From: Methanocorpusculum sp. UBA424
GTDB lineage: Archaea; Halobacteriota; Methanomicrobia; Methanomicrobiales; Methanocorpusculaceae
NCBI GenBank assembly: GCA_002498375.1
Contig: DAHC01000005.1
Coordinates: 25,149 to 89,148 of the forward strand
Direction of reading: 5' to 3'
DNA length: 64,000 nt
The translations under genes were made by a program, and so were the position numbers. The notes beneath the pieces were generated by a model. It was given only the letters and a program-made list of their open reading frames with translations, did not search any database and had not been told where the DNA came from. Position 1 is the stretch's first letter, and every line of letters begins with the position of its first letter. Shown one piece after another: positions 15,516 to 26,102 of the stretch.

Positions 15516-17429
15516 ATGGAAAAGAAAATGGCACGTGTATTCGTGGACGGCGCTTTGATTGGAAAAGTCGACGATGCTTTCGGGTTCACCAGAAACTTCA
15601 GACAGATGCGCAGATCAGGGCACGTCTCGACCGAAGTCAATATTTCATACAAAGATTACAGTAACGAGATCGTCATCAATACCGACCGCGGACGGGCCCG
15701 CAGACCCCTGATCGTCGTCGAAAACGGCGTCCCCGCAGTAACCCCGGAAGATATCGAGATCGTCAGATCCGGTGCTGAAGACTTTATGGCACTGGTTTCC
15801 CAGGGAAAGATCGAGTTCATCGATGCGGAAGAGGAGGATGACCTCTTTATCGCGGTGCAGGAATCCGATCTGACTCCCGAACACACCCACCTTGAGATCG
15901 ATCCGTCTCTTATCCTTGGTATCGGAGCAGCACACGTTCCGTTCCCGGAACACAACGCATCGCCGCGTGTTACGATGGGTGCAGGTATGATCAAACAGGC
16001 ATTAGGATTTGCCCAGGCAAACATGAAGCTTAGGCCCGATACCCGCGGTCATATGCTCCACTACGCCCAGGTCCCGATGGTGCACACCCAGGCAGCCGAA
16101 CTTATCGGTTCCGACAACCGCCCGCAGGGTCAGAACTTCTGTGTGGCCATCATCTCCTACGAAGGATACAATATTGAAGATGCACTCATCTTCAACAAAG
16201 CCTCGGTCGAGCGCGGAGTAGGCCGTTCCCACTTCTTCAGAACCTACGAAGGAGAGGAACGCAGATATCCCGGAGGACAGGTCGACAGGATCGAGCTGCC
16301 TGAAGAGGATGTCCAGGGTTCCCACGGAATCGGATCCTACGCAAACCTCGATGTCGACGGAATCATCAATCCCGAGACCGTCGTCAATGAAAAAGACGTT
16401 CTTATCGGCAAGACTTCTCCGCCGCGTTTCCTCGAGGAACCGACCGGTGAACTCATCGCCGTTGAAAAACGCCGCGACACGTCCATCACGATGAGAAGCA
16501 ACGAGACCGGTATCGTTGACACCGTCATCATCACCGAGTCCGAAAACTCCTCCCGCCTCGTCAAAGTCAGAACACGTGACCTCCGTGTCCCGGAGATCGG
16601 CGACAAGTTCGCATCCCGTCACGGTCAGAAAGGTGTCTGCGGTCTTATCACTCCGCAGGAAAACATGCCTTTCACCGCAGCAGGTATCGCGCCCGACCTC
16701 GTCATCAACCCGCACGCAGTCCCGTCACGTATGACCATCGGTCATATGCTCGAGATGATCGGCGGCAAAGCCGGAGCACTCGAAGGTTCCCGCGTGAATG
16801 CAACTTCCTTCAGAAAGACCCAGGTCGAGAAGATCTTCGACTCGTCCTTCGCACAGGAACGTCTCTTAAACGACAAAGAGAACGGCAAAGACGTGAAGTC
16901 CAGCACCCTCACCCGTGAGCAGGTCTTACGACACCAGCTTGCCGAAGCAGGATTCGCCCACACCGGCCGTGAAGTCATGTACGACGGCATCACCGGCCGC
17001 AGATTCCAGGCCGACATCTATATGGGTGTCATCTACTACCAGAAACTCTACCACATGGTATCTACCAAGATGCACGCACGGTCAAGAGGTCCGGTCCAGG
17101 TCCTTACCCGTCAGCCGACCGAAGGACGTGCCCGTGAGGGAGGTCTTCGTTTCGGTGAAATGGAACGTGATGTGATGATCGGTCACGGTGCCGCAATGGC
17201 GCTCAAAGAGCGTCTCCTCGACGAATCCGATGCAGTAAAGCAGTACGTCTGCGCACGCTGCGGAATGGTCGCCATGTACGATGCCAAGCAGAAGATGACC
17301 CGCTGTCTCGCCTGCGGCGCAGAAACAGATATATATGAAGTCGAAATGAGTTACGCATTCAAACTTCTCCTTGACGAGATGAAGAGTATGGGTATAGCTC
17401 CCAGACTGAGACTGGAGGATATGGTATGA
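15516..17429 (+). CDS. rpoB1: DNA-directed RNA polymerase subunit B'
   Basis: C-terminal half of subunit B, 637 residues. It contains the hybrid-binding and wall regions, with the conserved [15 protein letters not shown] block and the [14 protein letters not shown] segment. A C-terminal zinc site is formed by CARCG and CLACG before the family-typical end [15 protein letters not shown]. The upstream AGGAG sits inside the end of rpoB2. The stop overlaps the rpoA1 start by four bases. Confidence 0.97.
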   Translation: MEKKMARVFVDGALIGKVDDAFGFTRNFRQMRRSGHVSTEVNISYKDYSNEIVINTDRGRARRPLIVVENGVPAVTPEDIEIVRSGAEDFMALVSQGKIEFIDAEEEDDLFIAVQESDLTPEHTHLEIDPSLILGIGAAHVPFPEHNASPRVTMGAGMIKQALGFAQANMKLRPDTRGHMLHYAQVPMVHTQAAELIGSDNRPQGQNFCVAIISYEGYNIEDALIFNKASVERGVGRSHFFRTYEGEERRYPGGQVDRIELPEEDVQGSHGIGSYANLDVDGIINPETVVNEKDVLIGKTSPPRFLEEPTGELIAVEKRRDTSITMRSNETGIVDTVIITESENSSRLVKVRTRDLRVPEIGDKFASRHGQKGVCGLITPQENMPFTAAGIAPDLVINPHAVPSRMTIGHMLEMIGGKAGALEGSRVNATSFRKTQVEKIFDSSFAQERLLNDKENGKDVKSSTLTREQVLRHQLAEAGFAHTGREVMYDGITGRRFQADIYMGVIYYQKLYHMVSTKMHARSRGPVQVLTRQPTEGRAREGGLRFGEMERDVMIGHGAAMALKERLLDESDAVKQYVCARCGMVAMYDAKQKMTRCLACGAETDIYEVEMSYAFKLLLDEMKSMGIAPRLRLEDMV

Positions 17430-20095
17430 CCTCGCCAAAGAGAATCGGCAAGATCGAGTTCGGTATCCTTTCACCGAAGGCGATCCGCGACATGAGTGTC
17501 TGTAAGGTCATCTGGCCGGACACCTACGACGACGACGGATTCCCCTACCCGAAAGGTCTCATGGACCCGAGTCTCGGTGTTATCGATCCGGGACTTCGCT
17601 GCAAGACCTGCGGTCAGAAGCAGGGCGACTGTCCGGGCCACTTCGGTCACATCGATCTCGCAAAACCGGTTATCCATGTCGGATACACCCGCCTGATCAG
17701 AAAACTTCTCCGTGTCACCTGCCGGGACTGCGGCCGGCTTCTTCTCGATAAAGAAGAGATCGAACGCTTCTCCGCACTTGAAGACGATCCCTACTCCGCC
17801 GAGACCATTGGCGAGAAGGATATCAAGAAGGAGCGTATCTGCCCCTACTGCGGCGATCAGCAGTTCAAGATCAACTTCGAGAAGCCGACCTCGTTCGTCG
17901 AGATCGTCACCGAAATGGGTGAAGACGGCAAAGTCCACAAGTCGGAACGCAAACTGACCTCCGCCGACATCCGTGAGCGGCTCGAAAAGATCCCGGACGA
18001 CGATCTCCGTCTTCTCGGTATCGATCCCGAAGTCGCAAGACCCGAATGGACCGTTCTTACCGTCCTTCCCGTCCCGCCGGTAACTGTCCGCCCGTCCATT
18101 ATCCTTGAAAACGGTCAGAGATCCGAGGATGATCTGACCCACAAGCTTGTGGATATCATCAGGATCAACCAGCGCTTTAAGGAAAACCAGGACGCAGGTG
18201 CCCCGCAGCTCATTATTGAGGATCTGTGGGAGCTTCTCCAGTACCACGTCACCACCTACCTCGACAACGAGGTCGCAGGATGCCCGCCGGCGAGACACCG
18301 GTCCGGCAGACCGCTCAAGACACTCTCCCAGCGTCTGAAAGGAAAAGACGGCCGTTTCCGCGGATCCTTATCCGGTAAACGTGTCAACTTCTCCGCCCGT
18401 ACGGTTATCTCTCCAGACCCGAACCTTTCGATCGGCGAAGTCGGTATCCCGCTTGCCATCGCAAACGAGATGTCCGTTCCGGTAAGAGTGACCAAACAGA
18501 ATCTTGAGGATATGCGTGTCCTGATCAGGATCGGTCCGCACAGACCGACCCTTCGCGACCCCTGCGGTGCGAACTATGTGAACAGACCCGACGGCCGCCG
18601 TATCAGACTGATCGCCGGTGAAGAAGGCAACTGTGACACCGTTGCGGAAATGATCGAACCTGGATGGAAGATCGACAGACAGCTGCGTGACGGGGATATC
18701 GTTCTCTTCAACCGTCAGCCGTCTCTGCACCGTATGTCCATCATGTCCCACCACATCAAAGTCATGAACGGCAGAACGTTCCGCCTTAACCCGGCAGTAT
18801 GTCCTCCGTACAACGCAGACTTTGATGGAGATGAAATGAACCTGCACGTTCCTCAGACCGAGGAAGCACGTGCAGAAGCGGAACTTCTCGTCGCGGTCCA
18901 GGAAAACATTCTCTCACCGCGTTTCGGCGGTCCGATCATCGGCGGTCTTCACGACCACATCTCCGGTATCTTCCTGCTGACGAACCAGCTGAAGTGGTAC
19001 ACGAAATCCGAGTTCCTCTATCTCTTAAAATACACCGAGATGGAGCACCTCCCGGAACCGGGCAAGGTCGAAAACGGTATTCCCTACTGGAGCAACAAAC
19101 AGGCATTCTCGATGATCCTGCCAAAGGACGTCAACATGTTCTACAAAGCGACCTGCTGCCGGAACTGCGACCCCTGTACGAAAAATACGTTCTGCCCGAA
19201 CGACGCATTTGTCAGGATCGTCGACGGAGAACTCATCAGCGGAACCATCGACAAGAAGTCTGTGGGAGCAATGGACGGAGCAATTCTGAACAGGATCATC
19301 CGTCTGCACGGCACGCAGCGTGCAAAAGAGTACATCGACGATCTGACGAAGCTCTCGATCCGTGCGATCATGCTGTACGGATTCTCGTACGGTATCAACG
19401 ATACCGATCTCGGTAAGGAAGAGTACAAGCAGATCCGCGACGTGCTCGACACTGCAGAACGTGATGTCGCCAACCGTATCAATATCTTCGAGCAGGGACA
19501 CTTAGAGCCCATGCCCGGAAGAACTCCTGAAGAGACCCTTGAAATGCAGGTCATGAAAGAGCTGGGTAAAGCCCGTGACCGGACCGGTGATATTGCATCC
19601 CGTCACTTAGGTTTCGAAAACTCCGCTGTGGTCATGGCCGTTTCCGGAGCTCGCGGTTCGATGCTGAACATCGCACAGATGGCCGGTTGTATCGGTCAGC
19701 AGGCAGTGCGTGGTGAGCGTATCGTTCGTGGATATGAAGACCGCACCCTCCCGCACTTCAAACGCGGCGATAAAGGGGCCGATGCACACGGTTTCGTCCG
19801 CAACTCCTACAAGTCCGGTCTGAACCCGACCGAGTTCTTCTTCCACGCAATCGGAGGTCGTGAAGGTCTTGTGGATACTGCGGTTCGTACATCCCAGTCC
19901 GGTTACCTCCAGCGCCGTATGATCAACGCTCTGCAGGATCTCAAAGTCGCGTATGATGGTACGGTCCGCAGTACCGGCGGAAAGATCATCCAGTTCGTCT
20001 ATGGTGAAGACGGCACCGATCCGGCCAAGTCCGCTTCCGGTCTGCCGGTCGATGTGAAAGGTATTGCCGAATCCGTTCTTAAGGAGGAGATCTAA
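17426..20095 (+). CDS. rpoA1: DNA-directed RNA polymerase subunit A'
   Basis: N-terminal part of the largest subunit, 889 residues, carrying the active site. The catalytic Mg-binding loop [15 protein letters not shown] is present. The clamp zinc site [18 protein letters not shown] lies near the N-terminus and a second cluster (CRNCDPC) in the central part. The end matches the usual archaeal A'/A'' split after the bridge-helix region. GGAGG before the next gene sits in its last codons. Confidence 0.97.
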   Translation: MTSPKRIGKIEFGILSPKAIRDMSVCKVIWPDTYDDDGFPYPKGLMDPSLGVIDPGLRCKTCGQKQGDCPGHFGHIDLAKPVIHVGYTRLIRKLLRVTCRDCGRLLLDKEEIERFSALEDDPYSAETIGEKDIKKERICPYCGDQQFKINFEKPTSFVEIVTEMGEDGKVHKSERKLTSADIRERLEKIPDDDLRLLGIDPEVARPEWTVLTVLPVPPVTVRPSIILENGQRSEDDLTHKLVDIIRINQRFKENQDAGAPQLIIEDLWELLQYHVTTYLDNEVAGCPPARHRSGRPLKTLSQRLKGKDGRFRGSLSGKRVNFSARTVISPDPNLSIGEVGIPLAIANEMSVPVRVTKQNLEDMRVLIRIGPHRPTLRDPCGANYVNRPDGRRIRLIAGEEGNCDTVAEMIEPGWKIDRQLRDGDIVLFNRQPSLHRMSIMSHHIKVMNGRTFRLNPAVCPPYNADFDGDEMNLHVPQTEEARAEAELLVAVQENILSPRFGGPIIGGLHDHISGIFLLTNQLKWYTKSEFLYLLKYTEMEHLPEPGKVENGIPYWSNKQAFSMILPKDVNMFYKATCCRNCDPCTKNTFCPNDAFVRIVDGELISGTIDKKSVGAMDGAILNRIIRLHGTQRAKEYIDDLTKLSIRAIMLYGFSYGINDTDLGKEEYKQIRDVLDTAERDVANRINIFEQGHLEPMPGRTPEETLEMQVMKELGKARDRTGDIASRHLGFENSAVVMAVSGARGSMLNIAQMAGCIGQQAVRGERIVRGYEDRTLPHFKRGDKGADAHGFVRNSYKSGLNPTEFFFHAIGGREGLVDTAVRTSQSGYLQRRMINALQDLKVAYDGTVRSTGGKIIQFVYGEDGTDPAKSASGLPVDVKGIAESVLKEEI

Positions 20096-20096
20096 C

Positions 20097-21611
20097 ATGG
20101 TTCCAAACAATGAAGAGTTCGACGAGGAGTTCGATACCTTCGAAGAAGTCATCGAAGAAACTCCCGTAAAGACCTCAAAGAAATCCCTCGCGGAAAAGGT
20201 AGAAGAAGTCCTTGAAACAGAATCTGCCGAGGAAAACCCCGCCGAGTCTGCAGAAAAGAAACCCCGGTCGAAGAAAGCAAAGAAGACCGAAGAGGTCGTT
20301 GTCGAGCCTGAATCTGCGATCGCAGCAGAGCTTCACACCTGGGACCTCCCCAAAACCCTCTTCCAGCAGATCAAGGTCTGGCTCGAGAGCAAATCCGAAG
20401 AGGATCTCGAGGCAATCGATCTCGTTCGTCTGAAGTCCCGCGTAAGAAGACTGGTCGATGAAAACATGCCGGTCTCGACGACCACGGAACTCACGAAGAT
20501 CCTTATCTCGAAGTATGATGCAGGCAAGGAAGTAACCGACGCAAACTTCGAAAACATCGTTGACAGAATCAACACCGAGTACGAACGCACCCGCGTTCAG
20601 CCCTGTGAAGCGGTCGGTATCAACGCCGCCCACTCCATCGGTGAACCGGGTACGCAGATGACGATGCGTACGTTCCACTACGCGGGTGTGGCTGAAATCA
20701 ACGTTACCCTCGGTCTGCCGCGTCTTATCGAAATCATGGATGCGAGAAAAGAGCCGTCCACGCCGACTATGACCATCTTCCTCGACAAGGACTACCGCGA
20801 GAGCCGTGATAAGGCGCGTGAGGTCTCCTGGAAGATCGAAGCAGCTCCGCTCCACGAGTTCGGCGACATCGAGACCGACATCGCAGAGATGTGCGTCCTT
20901 GTCCAGATCAACAAAGAGGTCTGCAAGAAACGAAAGATCGCCGTATCCGAAGTTCTCGCCCGCGCTCCGCAGAAGATCAAAGACAAGCGTCACTACCGCG
21001 ACTTCGAAGTCGAGGTCGACGAGACGAACGGTCTCCTGAAGTTCCTCCCGAAAAACGAGGACTCCTATCAGAACCTCTTCCAGCTCGCCGAACATGTCCG
21101 TCAGGTCATTGTTCAGGGTATCGATGATATCAAGAGGGTCGTCGTTCGAAAGGAAAACGACGAGTACATCCTCCATACCGAAGGATCCAACATGAAAGAT
21201 GTCTTCGAGATCGACGGCGTCGACTGTACGAGGACCCGTACAAACAACATCTCCGAGATTGCAAGCACGCTCGGTGTTGAGGCTGCCCGTTCGGCTATCA
21301 TCTACGAAGCGTTCACCACCTTAAAAGAACAGGGTATCTCGGTCGATCTCCGCCACATCATGCTTGTCGCAGACATCATGTGCATGGACGGCGAGGTCAA
21401 ACAGATCGGTCGTCACGGAATTGCCGGCGAGAAGGAATCGGTTCTTTCCCGTGCAAGTTTCGAAGTTACGGTCAACCACCTGCTGGATGCAGCGGTGGCC
21501 CACGAATTCGATGAACTTTCCGGAGTTACGGAAAACGTCATTGTCGGTCAGCCGATTCTTCTCGGTACCGGCGATGTCAAACTGATGGTCCGCCGCGTGG
21601 CACCCCAGTAA
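20097..21611 (+). CDS. rpoA2: DNA-directed RNA polymerase subunit A'' with acidic N-terminal extension
   Basis: C-terminal part of the largest subunit, 504 residues, with the trigger-loop/jaw signatures [24 protein letters not shown] (here [13 protein letters not shown], then [16 protein letters not shown]) and the C-terminal [11 protein letters not shown] region. A'' is usually near 390-400 residues; the excess is an N-terminal stretch of about 78 residues, rich in Glu and Lys and of low complexity. I start at ATG 20097, two bases after the rpoA1 stop and preceded by GGAGG; the longer frame from 20064 runs inside rpoA1. Confidence 0.96.
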   Translation: MVPNNEEFDEEFDTFEEVIEETPVKTSKKSLAEKVEEVLETESAEENPAESAEKKPRSKKAKKTEEVVVEPESAIAAELHTWDLPKTLFQQIKVWLESKSEEDLEAIDLVRLKSRVRRLVDENMPVSTTTELTKILISKYDAGKEVTDANFENIVDRINTEYERTRVQPCEAVGINAAHSIGEPGTQMTMRTFHYAGVAEINVTLGLPRLIEIMDARKEPSTPTMTIFLDKDYRESRDKAREVSWKIEAAPLHEFGDIETDIAEMCVLVQINKEVCKKRKIAVSEVLARAPQKIKDKRHYRDFEVEVDETNGLLKFLPKNEDSYQNLFQLAEHVRQVIVQGIDDIKRVVVRKENDEYILHTEGSNMKDVFEIDGVDCTRTRTNNISEIASTLGVEAARSAIIYEAFTTLKEQGISVDLRHIMLVADIMCMDGEVKQIGRHGIAGEKESVLSRASFEVTVNHLLDAAVAHEFDELSGVTENVIVGQPILLGTGDVKLMVRRVAPQ

Positions 21612-21613
21612 TC

Positions 21614-21622
21614 TTTTTTTTT
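21614..21622 (+). terminator. oligo-T run after the RNA polymerase operon
   Basis: Nine T follow two bases after the rpoA2 stop and end three bases before the next ATG. This fits an archaeal terminator, though readthrough into the U32 gene is possible because no other gap separates them. Confidence 0.55.
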
Positions 21623-21625
21623 ATC

Positions 21626-23977
21626 ATGGTTATTCCTGAACTCTTATCTCCTGCGGGTTCGCCCGATGCTTTGAAAGCTGCCGTATTTGCCGGCTGTGAC
21701 GCTGTCTATCTCGGCGGAAAATCATTTGGCGCACGCCAGTATGCGGCCAACTTCTCAAACGAAGAGCTGAAAAATGCGGTCGTGTTCGCCCATCAGTACG
21801 GCGTGAAAGTCTATGTGACCGTCAACACGCTCGCATATGATGACGATATGCCGGGAATCGCCGGGTATCTCCGTTTCCTCTCCGATATCGGCGTGGACGC
21901 GATCCTTGTTCAGGATGTCGGCATCCTCTCTCTCGCAAGAGAGATCGTGCCGGATCTTCCTCTGCATGCAAGCACGCAGATGACCATCCATAACGCGGCC
22001 GGGATCCGGTTCGCTGCGGAACACGGCATCTCGCGTGTGGTCCTTGCCCGCGAACTTCCGTTCGATGATGTGAAAAAGATCGCCGAAGCGGCAAACGAAG
22101 CCGGCGTCGAGCTGGAGCTCTTCATCCACGGGGCGATCTGCTATGCATACTCCGGGCAGTGCCTTTTCTCCTCGGTGATCGGCGGGCGAAGCGGGAATCA
22201 GGGGGCCTGCGCCCAGCCGTGCCGAAAACCCTACACCCTCCTGGCCGACGGAGAGACCCTGCCGACCCAGGGAGATTATCATCTCTCCCCGCGTGATCTG
22301 TGTCTGTATCCCTACCTCGAAGAGGTCTGCAGTCTCGGGGTCGCGGCAGTCAAGATCGAAGGAAGGATGAAGACGCCCGAGTATGTGGGGATCGTCACCG
22401 ATGCCTACCGCAGGGGTCTTGATACGATCGCAGCCGGAGAGGAGTTCGTTGTGGAAAACGAGACGATGGAAGACCTCGCCTTTGCGTTCAACCGCGGATT
22501 TACGAAAGGATATCTTTTCGGCGACAAGTGGGGGACCTTCATCAATGCGAAAAAGCCGGACAACCGCGGCGTCTATGCAGGATTTGTGTCCGGACTCGAT
22601 GAGTCCCGCGGCAAAGTGATCGTCAAGATCGAAGGTCCGGTGCCTGATACGGGAGACGGTCTGGTGTTCAAGATCGCCGGCCGCGAGACCGGGTTCGCAC
22701 TGAATAAAGAGCCGTATATCTTCCCGGAAGGGGATGCCTACAAGATTCCCGCTCCCCCCGACGTCGTCTTAGGCAGCGAACTCTGGATCACCCGGCGGAT
22801 GAAGACCGAACGAAAAGCCGCCGCGATCATTTCAAAACCTTCCGCCGGAAGAATACCGCTCGACATCGTTGTCTCCGTCGATAAATCGGGACGGCTGACC
22901 ATTTCATCGGATTCAGTGGAGGTCAAAACCGAGATGCCGATGCTTGAAGCGCTGAACAAGCCCGTTTCCAAAGAGTCGGTCGAGGCCCAGATGCGAAAGA
23001 CCGGCGGCACGCCGTTCTACGTCAGAGATCTTACAATGAAGTATGACGGAACGATGTTTCTTCCGATGAGCGTCATCACCGATCTCCGCCGAAAGTTTCT
23101 GGATGCGGCGGCGCTGGCCCGACAACCGGTCCGGACCACCCGCCCGTATGCGGAAAAAGGCACTGCGGTCCCTGAGCGAACCACGCCGATCGTCCAGGTC
23201 TATACAGACTCGGTCATCGGAGCAAAGGCCGCCCACTCGGCCGGAGCAGGTCAGGTCGTCTATGAAGGATTTGAGGAGATCTATGATCTTCCGATCATCT
23301 ACAAGCTGCCGAGGATCGTTCTGGAACATGAATTTGCCGGGCTTCTCTCAAAAATCCCGCCAAGCGCCGCCGGCGTTATGGTCGACGGGGTCGGGGCTGC
23401 GGAAGTTCTCAAGGGCGTGCCGAAGTACGGCGGCTCGGGTCTGAACATCACAAACGCCCGATCGGCCGTGACGCATGGGAAGAGCTGCCGTCAGGTCTGC
23501 CTCTCGCCGGAACTCTCGGGAAAACAGATCAGAACGCTGATGGAGCATCTCGCGGCATATACCCATCCGCCAAAGACCGAGGTGATCGTTCAGGGCAGTC
23601 TTGAGGTGATGATCACCGAGAACTGTATTCCGGCAACGGTGCAGGGATGCAGGAGCTGCAGTCAGTCCTGGGCGCTGAAGGATAAAACGAACAGAATATT
23701 CCGGGTCAGAACAGATTCCCAGTGCCGTGGTCATATCTTAAACTCGTCCGAGACCTGCCTGATCGAATATGTCGGCAAACTCGCGGCGGCCGGCGTCTCG
23801 GTCATCTCGATCGACGCCCGCGGGAGAAGTCCGGAGTATATCCGGAGAATGACCGCGATCTATTCTGCGGTTGTCGACGGGACCGGCGATCCAAAAGAGC
23901 TGAAAGAACAGATAAAAGATATCGCGTCCGGCGGCATCACGGCAGGTCATTACCTGCGGGGTGTCGTCAGGGAATAA
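21626..23977 (+). CDS. U32-family protein (RlhA/TrhP-like hydroxylase family)
   Basis: Protein of 783 residues in the U32 'peptidase' family; characterised relatives (RlhA, TrhP/YegQ) hydroxylate rRNA or tRNA bases rather than cleave protein. The N-terminal half is a TIM-barrel-like domain beginning ELLSPAGSPDALKAAVFAGCDAVYLGG, with the U32 signature ELFIHGAICYAYSGQC and the cysteines GNQGACAQPCR that may hold an iron-sulfur cluster. The C-terminal half resembles the DUF3656 collagenase-like region and carries more Cys pairs. It has no clear ribosome-binding site after the oligo-T run. The substrate here is unknown. Confidence 0.9.
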   Translation: MVIPELLSPAGSPDALKAAVFAGCDAVYLGGKSFGARQYAANFSNEELKNAVVFAHQYGVKVYVTVNTLAYDDDMPGIAGYLRFLSDIGVDAILVQDVGILSLAREIVPDLPLHASTQMTIHNAAGIRFAAEHGISRVVLARELPFDDVKKIAEAANEAGVELELFIHGAICYAYSGQCLFSSVIGGRSGNQGACAQPCRKPYTLLADGETLPTQGDYHLSPRDLCLYPYLEEVCSLGVAAVKIEGRMKTPEYVGIVTDAYRRGLDTIAAGEEFVVENETMEDLAFAFNRGFTKGYLFGDKWGTFINAKKPDNRGVYAGFVSGLDESRGKVIVKIEGPVPDTGDGLVFKIAGRETGFALNKEPYIFPEGDAYKIPAPPDVVLGSELWITRRMKTERKAAAIISKPSAGRIPLDIVVSVDKSGRLTISSDSVEVKTEMPMLEALNKPVSKESVEAQMRKTGGTPFYVRDLTMKYDGTMFLPMSVITDLRRKFLDAAALARQPVRTTRPYAEKGTAVPERTTPIVQVYTDSVIGAKAAHSAGAGQVVYEGFEEIYDLPIIYKLPRIVLEHEFAGLLSKIPPSAAGVMVDGVGAAEVLKGVPKYGGSGLNITNARSAVTHGKSCRQVCLSPELSGKQIRTLMEHLAAYTHPPKTEVIVQGSLEVMITENCIPATVQGCRSCSQSWALKDKTNRIFRVRTDSQCRGHILNSSETCLIEYVGKLAAAGVSVISIDARGRSPEYIRRMTAIYSAVVDGTGDPKELKEQIKDIASGGITAGHYLRGVVRE

Positions 23978-24030
23978 TTTTTTTGACTATAGTTACCCAT
24001 AGGCTCGTCCTACGCGGCGAAAATCCCCAT

Positions 24031-24048
24031 TTTTTGTATGTACAAAAA
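24031..24048. repeat. 18-base perfect palindrome between convergent genes
   Basis: TTTTTGTA-TG-TACAAAAA lies in the gap between the U32 gene and the RFC gene, which face each other. It could serve as a bidirectional terminator or be a protein-binding site; nothing else is visible at 23978-24146. Confidence 0.5.
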
Positions 24049-24146
24049 TCCATCTCATTTTTCATGCATTCCAACCCGATTTCCCGTATAAAATACATGT
24101 GAAAAAAGTGAAAAATATTTCCCCGAAACAGTGTAAGTCCGGCGAT

Positions 24147-25112
24147 TCAGTTCATGCCTGCCCGAACGATCCTTGCAAGCAGAGCATCCATCTGAATATC
24201 CGTGTCGGCCCCTTCGCTCATGCGGAAATCCGCTTCCCCGAGATGGTCGATCAGATCGACTTTGAGCCGGCGGTCGAGGGTCTCTGAGCGGGAGATCTCC
24301 CGGTAAAGCTGGTTTAAGAGTTCGTTCGGCGCGATGCCTTTGTCATACATCAACCCGTGGAGCATCCGTTCGGCGGTCTCGAAATCGCCTTCGAGGCAGC
24401 GGGAGAGGAGATCAGTGATCTCCTGGGGTTTTGCGTTGGAGGTGATGGCGTAGATGTTTTCGGCGGTGACGTGATCGGAGACGATCGCAGCCCCCTGAAG
24501 GGCATTGATCGCTTTTCTCATATCTCCAAGCGAGACATAGGTTATGGCGACGTAGGCTCCCTCATCGACGGTAATTCCCTCTTTTTTTGCGATCCTTCCA
24601 ATCTCTTCGGAGATTGCCTCGTCCGTGAGAGGTCTGAACCGGTATATTGCGCAGCGGGACTGGATGGGGTCGATTATTTTCGAGGAGTAGTTGCATGAAA
24701 GGATGAAACGACAGGTCTCGGCATAGTTTTCCATCGTCCGGCGAAGGGCGGCCTGAGCGTCCTGCGTAAGAGCGTCAGCTTCATCCAGGAAGAGGATCTT
24801 GAACGTTGCATCACCCAGAGGAGCGGTCCTTGCAAACTGTTTGATCTGATTTCTGACGACATCGATTCCCCGTTCGTCCGAAGCGTTGAGTTCGCGGAAG
24901 TTCATATTCCAGGTATCGCCGAACATCTCGCGGGCCAAAGCAACGGCACACGTGGTCTTCCCGACGCCGGCAGATCCGGTAAATAAGAGGTGCGGAAGGG
25001 CCTTGGTCGCGACGTAGGAACGGAGCCGCTCGACGACATCCTGCTGACCGACGACCTCTGCGAGATTCTTGGGCCGGTATTTTTCTATCCAGATTTCGGG
25101 GGAGACATCCAT
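24147..25112 (-). CDS. rfcS: replication factor C small subunit
   Basis: Clamp-loader subunit that opens and loads the PCNA ring, 321 residues. RFC boxes are visible: [16 protein letters not shown], Walker [10 protein letters not shown], Walker [11 protein letters not shown], sensor segment [12 protein letters not shown] and the SRC motif in [10 protein letters not shown]. There is no intein, unlike in several other archaea. The large subunit is not in this window. Confidence 0.97.
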   Translation of the reverse strand: MDVSPEIWIEKYRPKNLAEVVGQQDVVERLRSYVATKALPHLLFTGSAGVGKTTCAVALAREMFGDTWNMNFRELNASDERGIDVVRNQIKQFARTAPLGDATFKILFLDEADALTQDAQAALRRTMENYAETCRFILSCNYSSKIIDPIQSRCAIYRFRPLTDEAISEEIGRIAKKEGITVDEGAYVAITYVSLGDMRKAINALQGAAIVSDHVTAENIYAITSNAKPQEITDLLSRCLEGDFETAERMLHGLMYDKGIAPNELLNQLYREISRSETLDRRLKVDLIDHLGEADFRMSEGADTDIQMDALLARIVRAGMN

Positions 25113-25276
25113 AATGAATCAATGTTGGATGTTACAACCAATTAATCATTCGACAGGGGTTTTGGGCAGCGGGTCGGATGTGCCTTATCGAACGCAACAC
25201 ATCACATCTCTGTTCCTCCCTCCACCGCAAAATAAACGATTGAGGATAGCAAACAAATGAAAGGAGGGATCAGCGG

Positions 25277-25966
25277 ATGAATGAGTGTGAGCCGATACGA
25301 GTGGAGTTTCCTTTGCGGGGAGAATGGCTCTCTCCAAACACGCCCGGGACAAAAATACCGAGTCACGGCACAGACCGGTTTGGAACACGCTATGCGTATG
25401 ATTTTATTCAGGTGGACTGGAAGAGAAAGGGCCGCCCTGCCTATCGCGTGAATTTCCTGCACTATCTTCTTTTCGGGGTCCCGTTAAAGGAGTATTACTG
25501 CTGGGGCCAAAACGTGTACGCGCCGTGCGGCGGGATCGTCGTCCGGGCAGAGGACGGCTGCGAAGAACGGCCGCGCACGCATTTTCTCCCGGACCTTGTC
25601 AACGCATACAGAAATGCGCATTATTTCGATCCGGCAAAGGACGATGTACAACAGGTTGCGGGCAACCACATCATTCTGCAGTGCGGCGGCAATGTCTACG
25701 CTGCGCTCGTCCATCTGCAAAAAGGATCGATCTCCGTCACTCCCGGACAGAAAATAAGCACAGGGGATCTGCTTGGAAGAGTAGGTCACTCCGGCAATTC
25801 GTTTGCTCCGCACCTGCATTTTCAGCTTATGGACAAAAGCAATATCGCGACGGCAAACGGCATTCCGTGTGCTTTTGAAAAGTATGAAGTCTGCAAAAAC
25901 GGCGTATGGACCCCGGTTTCTAACGGTATTCCGACAAATAAAGACAGAATCAGGGCGTCTCCGTAA
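25277..25966 (+). CDS. M23-family (LytM-like) metallopeptidase domain protein
   Basis: Protein of 229 residues with the zinc-site pattern of the peptidoglycan hydrolase family M23: His and Asp in SHGTDRFGTRYAYDF and the C-terminal HLHFQL. The middle, including GGIVVRAEDG and GNHIILQCGGNVYAALVHLQKGSI, matches the beta-sheet core. No signal peptide or membrane segment is seen, so it may act inside the cell. Archaea lack murein, so the substrate is unclear. A strong GGAGG stands about 10 bases before the ATG. Confidence 0.88.
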   Translation: MNECEPIRVEFPLRGEWLSPNTPGTKIPSHGTDRFGTRYAYDFIQVDWKRKGRPAYRVNFLHYLLFGVPLKEYYCWGQNVYAPCGGIVVRAEDGCEERPRTHFLPDLVNAYRNAHYFDPAKDDVQQVAGNHIILQCGGNVYAALVHLQKGSISVTPGQKISTGDLLGRVGHSGNSFAPHLHFQLMDKSNIATANGIPCAFEKYEVCKNGVWTPVSNGIPTNKDRIRASP

Positions 25967-26102
25967 TCATTCTGAACTGGAGCTCCCCCTCTTTTCTGCC
26001 GTTTTCACGGCCTCTCCGAAGTATGTTTTTGGAAACTCTTCATTATTAATATATTTGTCGATAATATGCTTAGTATACAAAAGATAGCGAGGTAAAAAAA
26101 AC

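Noticed and set aside
20175..21176. Minus-strand frame opposite rpoA2
   Set aside because: Asp/Val/Leu-rich shadow protein typical of antisense frames.
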